A DNA stretch of 64,000 nt. It comes from Peribolospora baueri (Eukaryota > Basidiomycota > Peribolosporomycetes > Peribolosporales > Peribolosporaceae). Positions 1 to 15,900 of the stretch are shown one piece after another (the first letter of the stretch is position 1; every line of letters begins with the position of its first letter). The notes below the pieces were generated by a model that was not told the DNA's origin, made no database searches, and saw only the letters and a list, made by a program, of their open reading frames with translations. Made by a program: the position numbers and the translations under genes. The stretch spans positions 62,001-126,000 of the forward strand of contig JAMDHS010000035.1 of NCBI GenBank assembly GCA_029717555.1. The letters are read 5' to 3'.

Positions 1-101
1 AAAGCGGGAAAGCACGCATGTATGGATGAATTCTATTGCGTCACGCCGCGAGCGCGCGCGCCACTCGTCCGTCCCGCTCGGACGCCGTCCGTAGTCCGTC
101 G

Positions 102-1255
102 TCAGTCGGAGCGCTTCAAGACGAAACGGTACCGGATGTCGCCTTTCTGGAGCCTCTCGACGGCGACGTTGAGGTGCTCCTCGTCCATCGGCAGCGTCTC
201 GACCAGCGGCCTGATCTTGTGGCGGTCGAAGAACTCGAGCATCTTGAGCAGCGCCAGGCGGTTAGCCACCACCGAGCCTTGTATGGCCAGCTCGTCCTCG
301 ATGATGGGCAGGTAGGGAACACTCATCATCCCGACGTCGAGCCCCAGCGGCACCATCTTCCCGCGCGGCTTGAGGCAAGCAAAGTACTTCTCCCACGGCA
401 CCTGCCGCGAGACGGTGCAGAGGAGCCAGTCGAACTTGTCCTCGACGCGCTTCGGCGCAAACGTCTCCCCCTCCGGCACGTTGGTGACGATGTACTCGCG
501 CGCGCCGAACGACAGGGCCTCGTCGCGCTTCTTCTCCGTGGACGAGAACGCGGCTACGTGACAGCCCCACTTGTTCGCCACCTGGAGGGCGAGGTGGCCG
601 AGGCCGCCGATGCCGATGATGCCTACGCGGTCCGTGGCCTTGATGCCGAGGTTAAAGAATGGCTGCGGGCGAGGGAGACAAGATACGACGCGACGGATGA
701 GCGCCCGCCCGCCCGCCCGCCGACCGACCGACGGAAATGCCACCCATCCATTCACTCATGACGGCGAAAGAAAAGAAAGACGACTGGACCCACAGAGAAG
801 ACGGTGGCGCCGGCGCACATGAGCGGCGCCGCGGTCTCGAACGACATGTCATCGGGGATCTTGAAACAAAAATCCTCCCTGATGACAAAGTACTCCCCGA
901 AGCCGCCCTGGTCCTTGTCGGCCCTGGCGTAGAACTGCTTCTCTGGGCAGTGTATGTCGTTGCCGGCGAGGCACTGCTCGCAGCGGAGGCATGCGCCATG
1001 GTTGTAACTCCACCCAACCTTGTCGCCGACCTTGATCTGATGGCGCACCTCGGGGCCGAGGGCGACGACGACGCCGACGGCCTCGTGGCCTAGGACATAG
1101 CCCGAGTCAAGATAGTGTATGTCGGAGAAGCAGAGCCCACATGCCTTGATCTCGATGGCCACACGGTCTGCCGTCAGCTCCGGCAACGTCGCCGTGTCCT
1201 TCACCAGCTTTCCGCCCTTGCCGCGGAACACGGTAAACGATTTGCCCGCGCTCAT
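102..1255 (-). CDS. Zinc-dependent NADP(H) alcohol dehydrogenase, ADH6/cinnamyl alcohol dehydrogenase-like
   Basis: Two exons, 1255-794 and 662-102, joined in phase 0 across a GTGGGT...CGCAG intron, give about 340 residues. The product should interconvert aldehydes and alcohols in the cytosol using a nicotinamide cofactor and zinc. Visible are the catalytic-zinc motif CGLCFSDIH (residues 39-47), GHEAVG (56-61), the four structural-zinc cysteines in CLRCEQCLAGNDIHC (89-103), PLMCAG with the third catalytic-zinc cysteine, and the Rossmann loop GIGGLGHLA. The tail (VETLP, then EKGD/QKGD-type RYRF) matches yeast Adh6/Adh7. The loop between the DIH and GHE motifs is about ten residues shorter than in Adh6. 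The start is the first ATG before the conserved barrel. The substrate cannot be told from sequence. Confidence 0.92.
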
Positions 1256-3051
1256 GGCGATGGGGAGTGGTGACTATGGAATGCGAGGAGATGGGGGATG
1301 GACGGTGCAAGAGCAAGAGCAAAAGCAAGGAGGTTGAAAGAGGTGAGCAGGCTGGAAGCGAAGGCGAAAGGGCAGACTTGGGGGTTCGGCCGAGGTTGTC
1401 CAGTACAAAAAACCGATCCGATGATGTCTGGCTTGTTTTGCTTTCGGCCGGCACGGACAAGTGAGCTGGCATTTGCTTTTAGCCTTGGCCACATTTTTTG
1501 ACAGGTAGTCAAGCACAGACCCGACGGGGGTAAGAGCTTTTTTTTTTTTGCTGAGTGAGCGATGGGGGGAAGGGGAGCGGCGGGCCCAACGATTTGTTCC
1601 GATGCGCGATGTGCGGATGCGGGAAAACGATGAGCAGGGCAAGAAAGAGAGTCTAGGGCCGAGGCAAACAAACAGATAGAAAGAGATGATTTTTTTTATA
1701 CGTCTCAGATCCGATTCCGACCGGCGACGACGACGCCGGCCAGCCGGGCCGCGCTAGACAACCGACCTCCCGTCTCGTCTCCTTCGGCTGGGTCGCTTTC
1801 GAGCCGCCGGCCAAAAACCATACGCGAGCACGTTGCAATGATAACGGATCTCCGTCCCTTTGTAATCCTCCACATCGTATAGCTACAGCGACCTCCACCT
1901 GCGCTGTCAAAAAAACTAGCGTATGGAAAAAGAAGACGTTAACAAAGTGCGTCGTCGGGTCCGCAGCCGGAATTGGACGGAGCATCGTCCAGGTCTGCCG
2001 TCGGCGTCGGCGTCGGTCTGTCGATCGATTGATTCTCCGGAACGAGCGAGTGAGCGTAGTGTATGGACGCTGCCGGTGATGACCAGGCGGTCGGGGGGAG
2101 ACCGACGTCGAGCAAGGAGAGAAAGGGGATCAGCGGCCCGCATTCCTGGACCATATCCGGACGGATTGAGAGAGGGACGGTCGGTCGTCCGTCGGCCCGA
2201 CCGACCTCGCTGCGCTTGCCGCCACGTCCATGTCGAGCGAGGGCCGACAACGATGTGGCGTCCATGAGAGAGAGGGATACGATACCACCAAGCCCAACAA
2301 AAACAAACGCTGCAACCGCTAATAAAGGCGCACGCCGGGCAAACGAGCGGAAACAAAGTCTCATAACTGGGCCGGGTTGGGAAAGAACGATGCGAAAGCA
2401 AGGACAAAATGAACGGCACCGGCTCAGGCGATGATCTGGTTCGGTTGGGCACTCGCTAGACGACACGCTACGACACGACACGACATGACACGACACGATA
2501 CGGGCGGGAGACGGGGAGGGGAATAAGGGCGAATCGATTGGGCGGCAGATGGACAGCGAGAAGGAAGAAAAGAGAGAGGGATGCCGGGACGATTCTCGGC
2601 TGGAAGGCGAACGAGGCTTTGGGCGCAAGGACGTAGGTGGAGTGAATTAGGACAAAGAAGGGACCAGAACAGAGTGAGGGCAAAGATAAGGAAGAGAGAA
2701 GTGAGGCACGAAGGAGAGTGTACAGGGAGTGTGCAGGTAGACCGGGTGTCAGGAGGGAAATGAATGGAGAGGAAGTGGGATAGAGACGGCGCTAAAGGGA
2801 AAGGAAAAATCGGAGCCGAGAAAGAGAGTGAAGTGAGGTGGTATGAGAGCCGCGAGGAAGAGAGGGAGACAAGCAAGACGAGTGATGATAGGAGCTAGAA
2901 GAGCCGGAAGGAGACGAACGACGGGCCAAGATGGTTTGCGGGCGGAGAGCGGACAGAACGTCCTAAAGCCGATCGATATGGCTTAGATGGTCGGGAAACG
3001 ACCGATTTCGATTGATCACGACAGCTGCGACGGCGACACCCCCACGGCCGC
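1256..3051. other. Intergenic region between alcohol dehydrogenase and the epsin 3' end
   Basis: About 1.8 kb with no ORF that looks coding; those present are basic, low-complexity and unconserved in character. It must hold the alcohol dehydrogenase promoter (right of 1255) and the epsin 3' UTR (left of 3052). A degenerate CGACA-type pentamer array lies at about 2461-2502. A purine-rich plus strand (pyrimidine-rich on the minus strand) runs through about 2500-2930. Confidence 0.55.
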
Positions 3052-5523
3052 TCAAATGGTAAAGAACGGATTGCTGTTGTTTGTGCTGTCCCCGGCCTGC
3101 TGCTGCCCCGAAGGTCCAGCCCCGGCGCCCCACATGCTCCCGCCGAATGTCCCCGACCCGGTCGGCTGCGGTTGTTGTGGTTGGCCCGTCTTCTGAGCTT
3201 CTATGCGGTTCGAGGGGTGGTAGTTGGAACCAACGGGGACTGTGGCCAAGGAGGAAGCAGACGAACGGCGGTCAGTCAATGAACCCGGCAAAGAGAGCGC
3301 CGAACGCCAAGACATCAGACAGGCGAACGCACTCCTAAGGTTGCCGACGTTTCCGAACGTATCGATCCCGTCTTCCCTGTTGCTGAGCAGTGCAGCAAGC
3401 TTGGCGTGCTCGCCGTCGGTCCCAGTTCGCATAGGCCTGTTGGCGTTCTTGAGTATGCCCTTGGGCGGGTCGGGTGTGGTGGGATTGGTGAAGCTAGAGG
3501 ACAGAGGCGAGGCCGGCTTGGGGCTCGGCGGTTGGAAGATCGGCTGAGGAGAAGTCGAGGGCTGCAGCTGCTGCTGCTGGACGGGCATGGGAGGGGCAGG
3601 AGAAGGAGAGGCAAACAGGTTGAAGGGATTGTTCGAGCCCAGCGCGGTAGGCTGAGGTTGTAGTGGCTGTTGCTGTTGGGCAAAGGCGGCCTGCTGTTGC
3701 TGCATCATCATCATCTGCTGCTGCTGCTCCATCTGTCGCTGGTACTCCATCTGCTGCTGCTGTGCCAGTAATTCCGCCTGGCGCTGCTGTTCCATTTGTT
3801 GCTGCACGAGTATGATGAAGGCAATATGTGATTGAGCGACATGCTTCTCTTGGGAAAACCATGCCCTCGCCCGACGACTCACCTGCAAAAACGGATTGTA
3901 GCCGGCATATGGGTTGAACGACGTGCTTTGCGGCTGCAGCTGTGGCTGTATCTGTGGCTGCTGACCGTTGACAGAGACGTCAACAAGAGGGAAGCCGGTC
4001 TGCTGCTGTCCAATGGGGTTACCGAAGAAGTCGGCCTGCTGGTTCTGGTATGCATTGAAACCGTCCCTAAAACAGGCCAAGACGTGGTTGGCGTCTCACA
4101 GAAACGAAAATGAGAACAAATGAACCCTGTGGACGAGACTCACAACTGCGTGCCATCATTGAACAGGGCCTGCTCGTTCGAGTCTTCGAGCTGCTTCTGC
4201 CGCTTCTCCTCCTCTTCTCTCGATAGCCTTATTGCCTTGGCCAGATCATCGTCGCTGGAATCGACAGCGACAACAGAAAACGAAAGGAGCAGAGGGATTA
4301 GTTGGGCTCCAGAAATGAATTTTCGACTACTCCCGGCGACTCACTTCTGCTTCTGCTTCTTCTGCTTTTCCTCCTCTTCCCTCTGCATTCGCTTACTCTC
4401 CTCAATGGCCCTCTCCAAATCTTTGTCCTCGTGGTTAGTCCCCTGCCTCTCCCTCTGCCTCCGAGCCGCCTCGGTGCGCGGCCTGCGCTCAGTGTCCGAA
4501 TCGTATCCTCCTCCGTCCTCCAGACTGCCCCGGGAACGCGAGCCGGCCATGCGGTCCCGCATCGACGCGCGAGCGCGTCGCTCTTCGCGGAGTCGGGAGA
4601 CGTCCGAGAGGAGGTTGGAGATGTTCTTTGCCTTTTGGCGGACTGAGATACGGCGAGAACGAAGCAAAGTGAGAGAGACCGATATCAGTAACGATACATC
4701 TGAAGCTCAGGAGGACTCCTCGCTCACCATTGGCGCCCTGATCCTTCCCATACTCGTCGATGTATTGGAATTCTTTGAGCGTCTTGACAACGTAGATGTT
4801 GTCTCGGAAATACATGACCACGTGCTCCGATCCGGCATGCAGAAGATAATCAAGTACGGTGAGTGCCTGTCGGTTCAGATTGGAAGGAAATCGATGGATG
4901 AGCCAGCCGGAATGACGACGACAAAGGGAGGACAGAGCCCGTGTGGAGAGTGGGTCGCACCTTGAAAACGTGTCGCCAGTTCTTTCCTTTGTCATTTAGA
5001 CGCTTGTCGAGAATCTCGACGATCTCCACAAAGTCATTTCTGATTGAGGACGCAGGAAAGTAAGGTGAGGCAAAAGAAGAGCGGCAGCGGGATGTTGTGA
5101 CGCCAAGGTGAGTTTGATGTCGTCCTCATGTCGCGCTGCCCGTCCCCGTGGCCATACCCAGGTCATCGCAAGCCTTCACGCCTGCTACACGTCGAGCCTT
5201 CACGAAACACGAGGGGACTCACTGATTGTAGCTAAGCTGAGCTAGCTCGTTCATCTGCGTCCCGGACGGACCCCAGGGATCATTCGATGTGGCGTCGCGC
5301 ACTTTGGTCTGTACATCCGAGTAGCCCTTGATGCTGTTTACAACGGGATGATTTTGGACGATCAAGGAGAAAAGAAGAGAACAATCAGGCCAAGGAGGTA
5401 AAGTTGGAGGTAAGAAGATTGAGGAGGCGCCATCGGCGGCTGCAGACCAAGAGGGAGGAGAAAGGCTCACTAGTTCTTCCCGACTCGAAGGGCGGACCTT
5501 CCTACGTTGTGAAGCGTGCTCAT
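3052..5523 (-). CDS. ENT1: Epsin, ENTH-domain endocytic clathrin adaptor
   Basis: Nine exons: 5523-5471, 5333-5223, 5039-4961, 4866-4728, 4642-4345, 4254-4144, 4066-3883, 3801-3333, 3239-3052. Together they give 543 residues. Epsins bind PI(4,5)P2 at the plasma membrane through ENTH, and ubiquitin, Eps15-type EH proteins and clathrin through the rest. The ENTH domain fills roughly residues 1-150 and contains YIKGYSDVQTKVRDATSND, LDKRLNDKGKNWRH and ALTVLDYLL. Two ubiquitin-interacting motifs follow (LERAIEESKRMQ and LAKAIRLSREEE), then a Gln-rich tail with three NPF motifs, the last four residues from the end. The ENTH sequence closely tracks yeast Ent1/Ent2. The start is fixed by the conserved N-terminus and by exact splice phases. 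Confidence 0.93.
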
Positions 5524-6143
5524 GTCAGCCCTTTTATGTGCAAAGTCGGCTCAGAAGAGGGGAGGGATGACAGATAGGACCTCGCCGTGGAGGTAGGTTG
5601 GGAGGTGAGGCGGCGAGACAAGTGGAAGGGGCAACGATCGGGAGAGCGGTGGGCCGGCAAGACGCACGCCAGGCTTCCAATCGAAGGGAGCGGGGGTCGT
5701 TAAAGAAGAAGACGAGCGTGAGATACGAAAGAGTGGAAAAGGAAAAACCAGAAAGGGGCGATAAAGACGGATGTTGGAGGAAGGATAGCGAGATCGATTC
5801 CAGCGCTCCTCTCACACCTCTTCCCCATTCATCCCCTCCGCCGCCCGTGACGACAACCGGCAAGGGCAAGGCGATGCGGCCACCCTTAGGGTTACCGATC
5901 GGCACACGTACCGCAGCAGGCTGTCGCTTCTGGGGCGAAGAAGGATGTCGCAGGGCCCGTGCGTCCCGAAAAGTTTTCCGCTTACTCCGTCAAGGCACTG
6001 ATTAGAAGACACGTCGAGCTCTCTTCCCGTCCTGCCAGCTCTACCCTTTCACCCCGCTCCTTTCTCGTCTCGATCTCGCTCCCTCAGGAAGCCTTGATAG
6101 AAACAGAAGGAAATCACCGGAAAGACACGAGGAAAGAAATTTA
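5524..6143. promoter_or_regulatory. Divergent promoter shared by epsin and SPE3-LYS9
   Basis: A 620-bp gap separates the start codons of two genes reading away from each other. No ORF here looks coding and no clear TATA box is visible. Both promoters and both 5' leaders must lie in it. Confidence 0.6.
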
Positions 6144-9149
<3,006 letters not shown>

Positions 9150-9555
9150 ACACGTGGTAGAGGAGCGGTGCCGGCCGCTGTCGGACGTGGTTAGGTTAGG
9201 AGACGAGTGTGTTTTTAGTTTCGCAAGCTCGGCCTGTGCTTGAATAGGATCGGAGCAGGATCGGAGCATCGTCCGGGACCTACTCTCAGACGCCGTCCTT
9301 CTCCACTGTGAGGATGGGTGTAAGAATGCTACGGTACTTAGAGAACCAGGTCGAGTGCAAGGCGAAGATGATCGAGGACAATGGAGCGCTGAACGGCGGG
9401 ACAATAGGACCCTCCGGCCCTGGCGGTGTTAGGCGGACATGTGCATGGGTACTTAAGAAAGTGCGGCAGGGACGACAGCTAGCTTCCTCTCTCCCTCTCA
9501 GCCCGATACCTTTCGTCCTTCACACCCTTCTCTCATCGTAGAAACGAAAGCGACA
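9150..9555. other. Spacer between SPE3-LYS9 and adenosine kinase
   Basis: This 406-bp gap holds the SPE3-LYS9 3' UTR and the adenosine kinase promoter. A CACGTG hexamer lies immediately after the stop codon (9151-9156). A pyrimidine-rich tract (about 9485-9540) precedes the kinase start, as is common in fungal leaders. There is no gene. Confidence 0.55.
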
Positions 9556-11308
9556 ATGGCCGGAACAAACTACTCGCTCGTCGCCATCGGTGAGTGCTTT
9601 TGCTCGTCGCTGCATCGAGCACCGCGAAGAGTGCTGCTGATCGAAGCACCTTGCCGATCTACCGACGACCACTGACCGACGCACGCACGTCGAACGAACG
9701 TAGGCAATCCTTTGCTGGACATGCAGGTCCGCGACGGGGAGGAGATGCTCAAGAAGTACGACCTGAAGAGCAACGACGCCATCCTTGCTGAGGAGAAGCA
9801 CATGCCCATGTGAGTGCCGTGTTACTTGTCAGAGTTTCCTTCCTGCTGCTGGTTTAGAGCGCAGAGGTAAGACGGCACCCCAAATGACCAAGCTTGAGCT
9901 AATGGACGGGCGAATATCTCGGCATGACGTTTCATTATTGCTTCTATCGTATCCTCGGTACCTAGTTACAAGGAGATCGTGGAAAAGTACCAGATCACCT
10001 ACGTCGCCGGTGGAGCCGCTCAGAACGCCGCTCGTGCTGCCGCGGTGAGCCTTACGGGCTGAATAGTCTCCTCTTCTTTTTTCTACTGGTCTGACCTTAC
10101 CGTCCTCTATTTTCTTGCCACCGCGGCCACCCGTGACGGCCCATTCCCTGAACGCAGTACGTTCTGCCCCCCCACTCGACCGCTTACCTCGGCTGCGTCG
10201 GTGACGACGACTTTGCTCAGCAACTCCGCAACGCCAACGACCGCGAGGGTCTGCATTCCGCTTATCAGGTTGCCAAGGGCGTCCCCACTGGCACCTGCGC
10301 TGTCATCTTGACTGGCGTGGAGCGGTGAGTGCGACGACTGCAGCAGGTCGAAAACATTCCTTTCGCCCGTCCAGTTTCTTTGACATGATCTGGTCTGACC
10401 TTATTCCCTCATTTTCTCCCCGTCTTCTCAGCTCGCTTGTGACGAACCTTGGCGCCGCCGAGAAGTTCTCCCCTTCTCACCTGGACGAGCCGGAAGTGAA
10501 GCAGCTGATCGCTGGCGCAAAGCACTTCTACCTTGGAGGCTTCTTCCTCACCCACGGCCTCGAGAGCGCCAGCAAGGTCGCTCAGCACGCCGTGGAGAAC
10601 AACAAGGTGCGATATCATTATGTCGGACGAGTGCCGTTCTTTTTGTTGGACTTTGTCTGGGACTGACTCGGGTCTCCTGCTACCCCGACGCCGTCTCCTT
10701 CCCTATGCGTGTCCAGACGTTCGCCATGAACCTCTCTGCGCCCTTCCTGCCTCAATTCTTCAAGGATCAGATCGACGCCATGATCCAGTACGCCGACATC
10801 GTCTTCGGAAATGAAAGCGAAGCTGAGGCGTGGGCTCAGAGCCACGGTCTTGAGGTGCGCGTGCTGCGCAGCATGTCCCTCTGTCGCTGCCGATCTAATG
10901 GGCCTGCTAACTTAAATGTTGTCCGGCTCCTCTGCGCCCTCCTTCCTGTGTCCTCTTCAGACCAAGGACATTGCCACCATTGCTTCGGCCATCGCCACGC
11001 AGCCCGCAAAGCACAACCGCCAGCGACACGTAGTCATCACCCAAGGCGCCTCCTCCACCATCGTCGCCACCGCTTCCAAGGACGATACGTCCAAGGCGAC
11101 CACAAAGACGTACCCCGTCACCCCCTTGGCCCGCGAGCAGATCGTCGATACCAACGGAGCGGGCGATGCATTCTCGGGTGGCTTCATTGGCGCTTGGGTT
11201 GCCGGAAAGAACGTCGACGAAGCTGTCGAGGCAGGCCATAAATTGGGAAGGATGTGCATCCAGCTCGTCGGCCCACAGCTCAAGTACCCCAAGGAGACTA
11301 TCCTCTAG
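9556..11308 (+). CDS. ADO1: Adenosine kinase (PfkB family)
   Basis: Seven exons: 9556-9589, 9704-9809, 9966-10044, 10158-10324, 10432-10606, 10717-10854, 10961-11308. The product has 348 residues, the normal family length. It phosphorylates adenosine to AMP with ATP, clearing adenosine from S-adenosylhomocysteine breakdown and sustaining methylation. Visible are the substrate loop GNPLLDMQ near the N-terminus, GGAAQNAAR, and the PfkB signature DTNGAGDAFSGGF near residues 296-308, whose second Asp (about 302) is the catalytic base. It follows SPE3-LYS9 on the same strand; both use products of SAM metabolism, though no shared control is visible. Confidence 0.95.
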
Positions 11309-12942
11309 CTGCGTGTCGGCGAGGTCGACCCCGATGGCGGATGAGGCGGAAAGATTGGACTGGAACGGGCTGCACCTCGTTGCTTTGGGCTCGCTGCTGC
11401 TACCGACACTGTAGGACCCGTCGTCGTCTAACCGCAGCACAAACGGAATAGAAATCAATTTCTCTTGGTTACCCCAATCTCTCTCCGCCGCTACGTCCCC
11501 GCTGGTTGGGTTGAGTGCCTTTCTCTCTGTCGATCGCTTGAAGGTCGGGCCGTACGCGTGCCTCTTTCTCGATAGTCACTGGCAGGAGAATTACGTTTCA
11601 GGTGGACCGGATGTGGTCTACAATACGTACAGTATCCGTACGATACCCGACTAAATAGGCCTATATTGACGTCCACGACGATGATGGACGGCGGCGGGTC
11701 GACTTCGATTTCGACCCTCGTCCGATTTGAGGCTTACCGCAGCGAGACGACGCGATCGCCTCGGCAGTTCAAGTTCCTTCCACCTTCCCTCCCGCCATCT
11801 CCATCCATCGTCGAAACCCCAGCGTTCTGCGTTCCTTGAGTAACATCCTCGTCCGCCTTCATGTGGTTGACTGAGTGTTCGTATCCATTCTCATCCTTGT
11901 TTCCTACTTGCGCAGCTCTCCACTCCATCTCTCGAGTAGGCCCTCCCTCGCTGCCGGCACAGCACTTCATCTAAACTTCAGCATGAAACCCCTGGCCTCT
12001 CCTCATCTACATCTACACACATATCCGAGACCCCGTCATCATGTCCCACCTCAAACGCCGTCCAGTCTTGTGCGCGGCGGAGGCGAGAACTGGCGGCAAT
12101 GCTCCCGTCCGTTCCACTCACAAGCGCGTTCTTCACATCACGTAAATGCAGTTCCGACTCCCCAGAGGCTAGTAAAGTTCACACATTCTCTATCTCCCTC
12201 TTTCCCCTCCGCTCCGCATCCACCTTTGGGACGTGCTCGAGGAGGGCGGACTCTTTTTCTCATAAAAGCAACATACAGGTTAGGTGCGCCCGTTGTCTCA
12301 CCCTTTCTTTCCCGTTTGACACGACCCTACCGCCCCTCGTTGTTTCAATACGCTACAAGCTCCCGCGTGCTGTCCAACTCTCATCATCACCTTCTCCTTT
12401 CCAATTTTCTTTCTTCTTGCGACGCCCAAGTTGGCGTTGACGAAAAGCTCCGAACCAAGCCACGAACCGACACTTTCGTCCTTTCACGATTATTCGAAGG
12501 CCTCCCCCGCGCCGAACCTCAACAGGATTCTGATCGCCGTGTCTCCATTTGAAGGAGCTCCCACTCCCGACGCTCGCTCTTGTGAATCCGATGGTCTGGG
12601 CTTGCGGACACGCTTGATGACTTGATTTCCGACCTCCTTCACGAACGCTACAAGCCGCTGCGCGGCCTACGAGACACCGGACGTTTGACGACTACTTGAT
12701 TCTTGTTTACGACGAGGACGACAAGGCAATCGGTCGCCTGACAAGGAGAGTCGTTTTTGATTCTGCTTTATTTTGTTTCTTTCGTAACACGCTGGCACGA
12801 CAGCTTGTGTTGACGTGCGTTTCCCACGTGTCTTCGTTCGTCACCTTGATTGCTACTCGCTCGCTCGACCCGCAGTCGGACGTCCATATTCGCTAAGGCT
12901 TATTCACGACGGGTGGCAGGTCCCTCGACGTAACGACCAGAA
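11309..12942. other. Long intergenic region and 5' leader before the MFS gene
   Basis: About 1.6 kb without a convincing gene. The plus strand is pyrimidine-rich from about 11860 to 12900. It may contain transcribed 5' leader, possibly with a leader intron, of the transporter starting at 12943. A single CACGTG lies at 12825-12830, 113 bp before that start. Short ORFs here show no family resemblance. Confidence 0.5.
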
Positions 12943-15900
12943 ATGAGCGCACCGTCAACGAGATCTACTTCCCGAGGGAGGAGCGAAGAACGGACGGGCG
13001 CTCCTCGAAGCCGCTCTTCTTCGCGCATTCCGGTGCCTTTGCCTTCCGCCTCCAGATCTTCTTCACCGGTCCCCATCTTAGTCCCTACCCCGTCAGGGTG
13101 CTCAGCGCGGGGCCGTTCCAGCGCCATCGGCGCAACGAGTACAAAGAGTACAAGACCTTTTCCAGAACGGAGGAGCATCGTACTCTCTAATGAATCCGTC
13201 CCTCCACCGCATCAGTCCTCCCCCACTCCGCCTCATCTTCGCCCCAACCCTATTCTCGTGCATTCCGGCGCCTCCTCAAGCTCACCGCCTTCCGCCGCCT
13301 GGCCGAGGTCGACCGGTTCGTATGGAGGTGGCCAGGTTCGACGGTCTCCGGTGCGCCACCCGCTGTCCACGGGGAGCGATGGCAGCTGGAACAACGTCGT
13401 CAGTCTTGATCTTGATCGTCGTGCGCCTTCAAGTACGCCTGCCGCTACCTCACCGAGGAGAGCCAGTAGCTCCGTCTCAGGCACTATGCGCGCTGGGGAC
13501 CTGCGGGCGCAGCAGCAGGCACATCGCGAAAAGCAGCTCGCACGCATCAGAGCAGCAGAGGAGCAGCAGCAACAGCAAGGTTCGCGCATTCCCACGCTTC
13601 AACGCTCTTCCGACCCAGGCTCGCAGCCCGGACCGTCTTCGTCCACCAACCGAAGGAGCTTTAGCTTGCCATCCGCTCTTATCCCTGGCGGTCAACCCAG
13701 GCAGCCCAGCAACACCACCCTGACGCTGCCCTTCTCGACCGTGCCGACTCGGCGTCCACACCATTCCGAAGCTTTCTCCGCTCCGTCTCCCTTTCCGAAT
13801 AAGCCCAGGCGTCAAGCTGTGCTGAGCCACGCCGTGCCTCGTTCATTTGTACGGGGGGTTCCCGTCCGTATCCCTCTTCATCAGGCGATGTCGCACGGCA
13901 GCTCGCGAGCATATCTCTCGTCCACGACCGACTCCATTTCTGCTCATCGGACTTCAGGGCGCTTACCAGAGATCCCGGACGTGAGCGAGCCTTCGAGCTC
14001 AAACAGCTCGCGAAGTGGCTCCAAGGACGGGGTTGAGGCCACTAAATCTTGCGATGATACTGCCGTCGGCTTCAATGACTTTGGCCTTGGACCTGTCCTC
14101 ACCCCCCCGTCGGAGAGCCCGCAGATGCGAGCGGAACTCGCAAAGATGGATTCTCCCGATCTCGGATCGACCGCAGCGAACCCGCCTGTTTCTACTCCGG
14201 TTCCTGACCCGAGTAGGGAAGGGAAGGTCAGCGAAGAGAAGCTCGATAGTCCCGAGACAGCAGCGCGCTCTCGGGTCATGGCGGGCGTCGAGGGCACGGG
14301 AGGAAGTGGCGAGGGTACGGGAGGAAGCGGAGAAGGCACGACCGTCGAGACGCTCGTCTCGGACTCTACCGTAGTTGGCGGCTCCGGCTCGCCTGAAGGA
14401 CGGGCCCGCCCTGATGATGCAGAGCCTCCGATTGAGTACAGTCCCGTACCCACCAGGGGGCGCACATCGATCGGAGCGCGCCTGGAGAACCTGGTCGCGA
14501 AGAGGAGCGAGGGCTCCCAAGGCAGTAGTCCAGAGTCGAGTGGATCTGGGTCAAGAGCCTTTTCCAGAGGCGAGAGTGGTCCTCAAATGGCGGCAATGGT
14601 CGGGCTGAGCGACACCGGAGCCGCGGCTGGAGAACCATCGATGACAACACAGCAAGCATCCTCTTCTTCGCCGCCGACTATCGAGAAGACGCAGCCAAGC
14701 AGCACGTTGGCAAGAGCGGAAGCCAGTGGGCTTGTTGCGTTTGCATCTGCGTCCCGATCGGAAAGAGGCCAGGAGTCGTCGGAGCTGGTACCAATTCATC
14801 TTGCGCTCCCTCAACCCGCCGCTCCCGTCTTGACGCTCACCCCGCCATCTGGAGATCTCAGCCCTACTTCATCTGCTGTAGGATCGGGGACGACAACGGC
14901 CGCTACCGCCTCGGCACGGGCGCAAGCCAGTGGGACGCAGCCCACTTTGGAACCTATCCGACTCGTCATGCCTTCTGTTTCGCCTCCGCCTAACGTCTCT
15001 TCGGTACCTCTCACTCCAAGTCAAGCCGTGCTTCAGGAAGCCCCAGACGTGAGCAGCCCTCATGCTTCGCGGCCTGCCCTTCCGTCTTTGCGACTGTATC
15101 TTCCTGGTTCTCCAGTGACCTCACAAACATCTCCTCATCAGATTGGCATTCACGAGCCGATTGACCCTTTAGCCGAGGCGGAAGCGGTGATCGCCCGCAT
15201 TGGGCAACCAGCTTCCTCCTCACTGCCTTATGCACCCTCGGAAGGGCAAGGACCTCAGTGCACCGGCGTCCCTTTGCTTCGACCTCCTTCTGGACAGAGT
15301 CAGCGCTCGGGCAGCCAACAACATCAGTCGACTTATCCCGCATGGAAGTCATCCAAGCCCGATGCTCAGTCTGCAGAGGTTTCTCCAGGGTCTCCGTCGC
15401 TCACTGGAGCAGCCATTGTGCCGGACAGGAACACCTTCGGACCAGGTGCTGGCGTCTTCTCCCAAGCTGCGGCGATGCTGCAGCGCTCTGGTAGCGAGAT
15501 CTCTCAGCAACCTAGTCGGCGCCTTTCCGGGATGCCCGCGTCTTTGCAGGTCCCGATGGCTCCTAGCAGTATCGCGAGTGCAAGCGTTGCTGGGAGGAGG
15601 GAGTCGATCGACAGTGCCACGACGATGCTCAACTCGCCTCATCAGCTCCTTTTTGGGTTGGACAGGCATACGATTCCGGAGGCCGATAAGATGGACGGAT
15701 TCGACTGTGGGCAGCAGGACGGGACGCGGGGAAAAGGAAAGGAGGTAGAGCGCAAGGGCAGCGGAGACAGCCAAAGCCGACTTTCACCCGTTCATGAGCA
15801 CCGGCTCGTCTCTGCTTTCGACTCAAGCGATGAGACCTCGTCATTGCATACCAGTGAGATGGCCGAGCCCGCGGGATCTTCGACCATTGCCTCTCTGGTT

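Noticed and set aside
4120-4965. 281-codon plus-strand ORF opposite epsin
   Set aside because: It runs across introns and exons of the well-supported ENTH gene and is Ser/Arg-rich low complexity.
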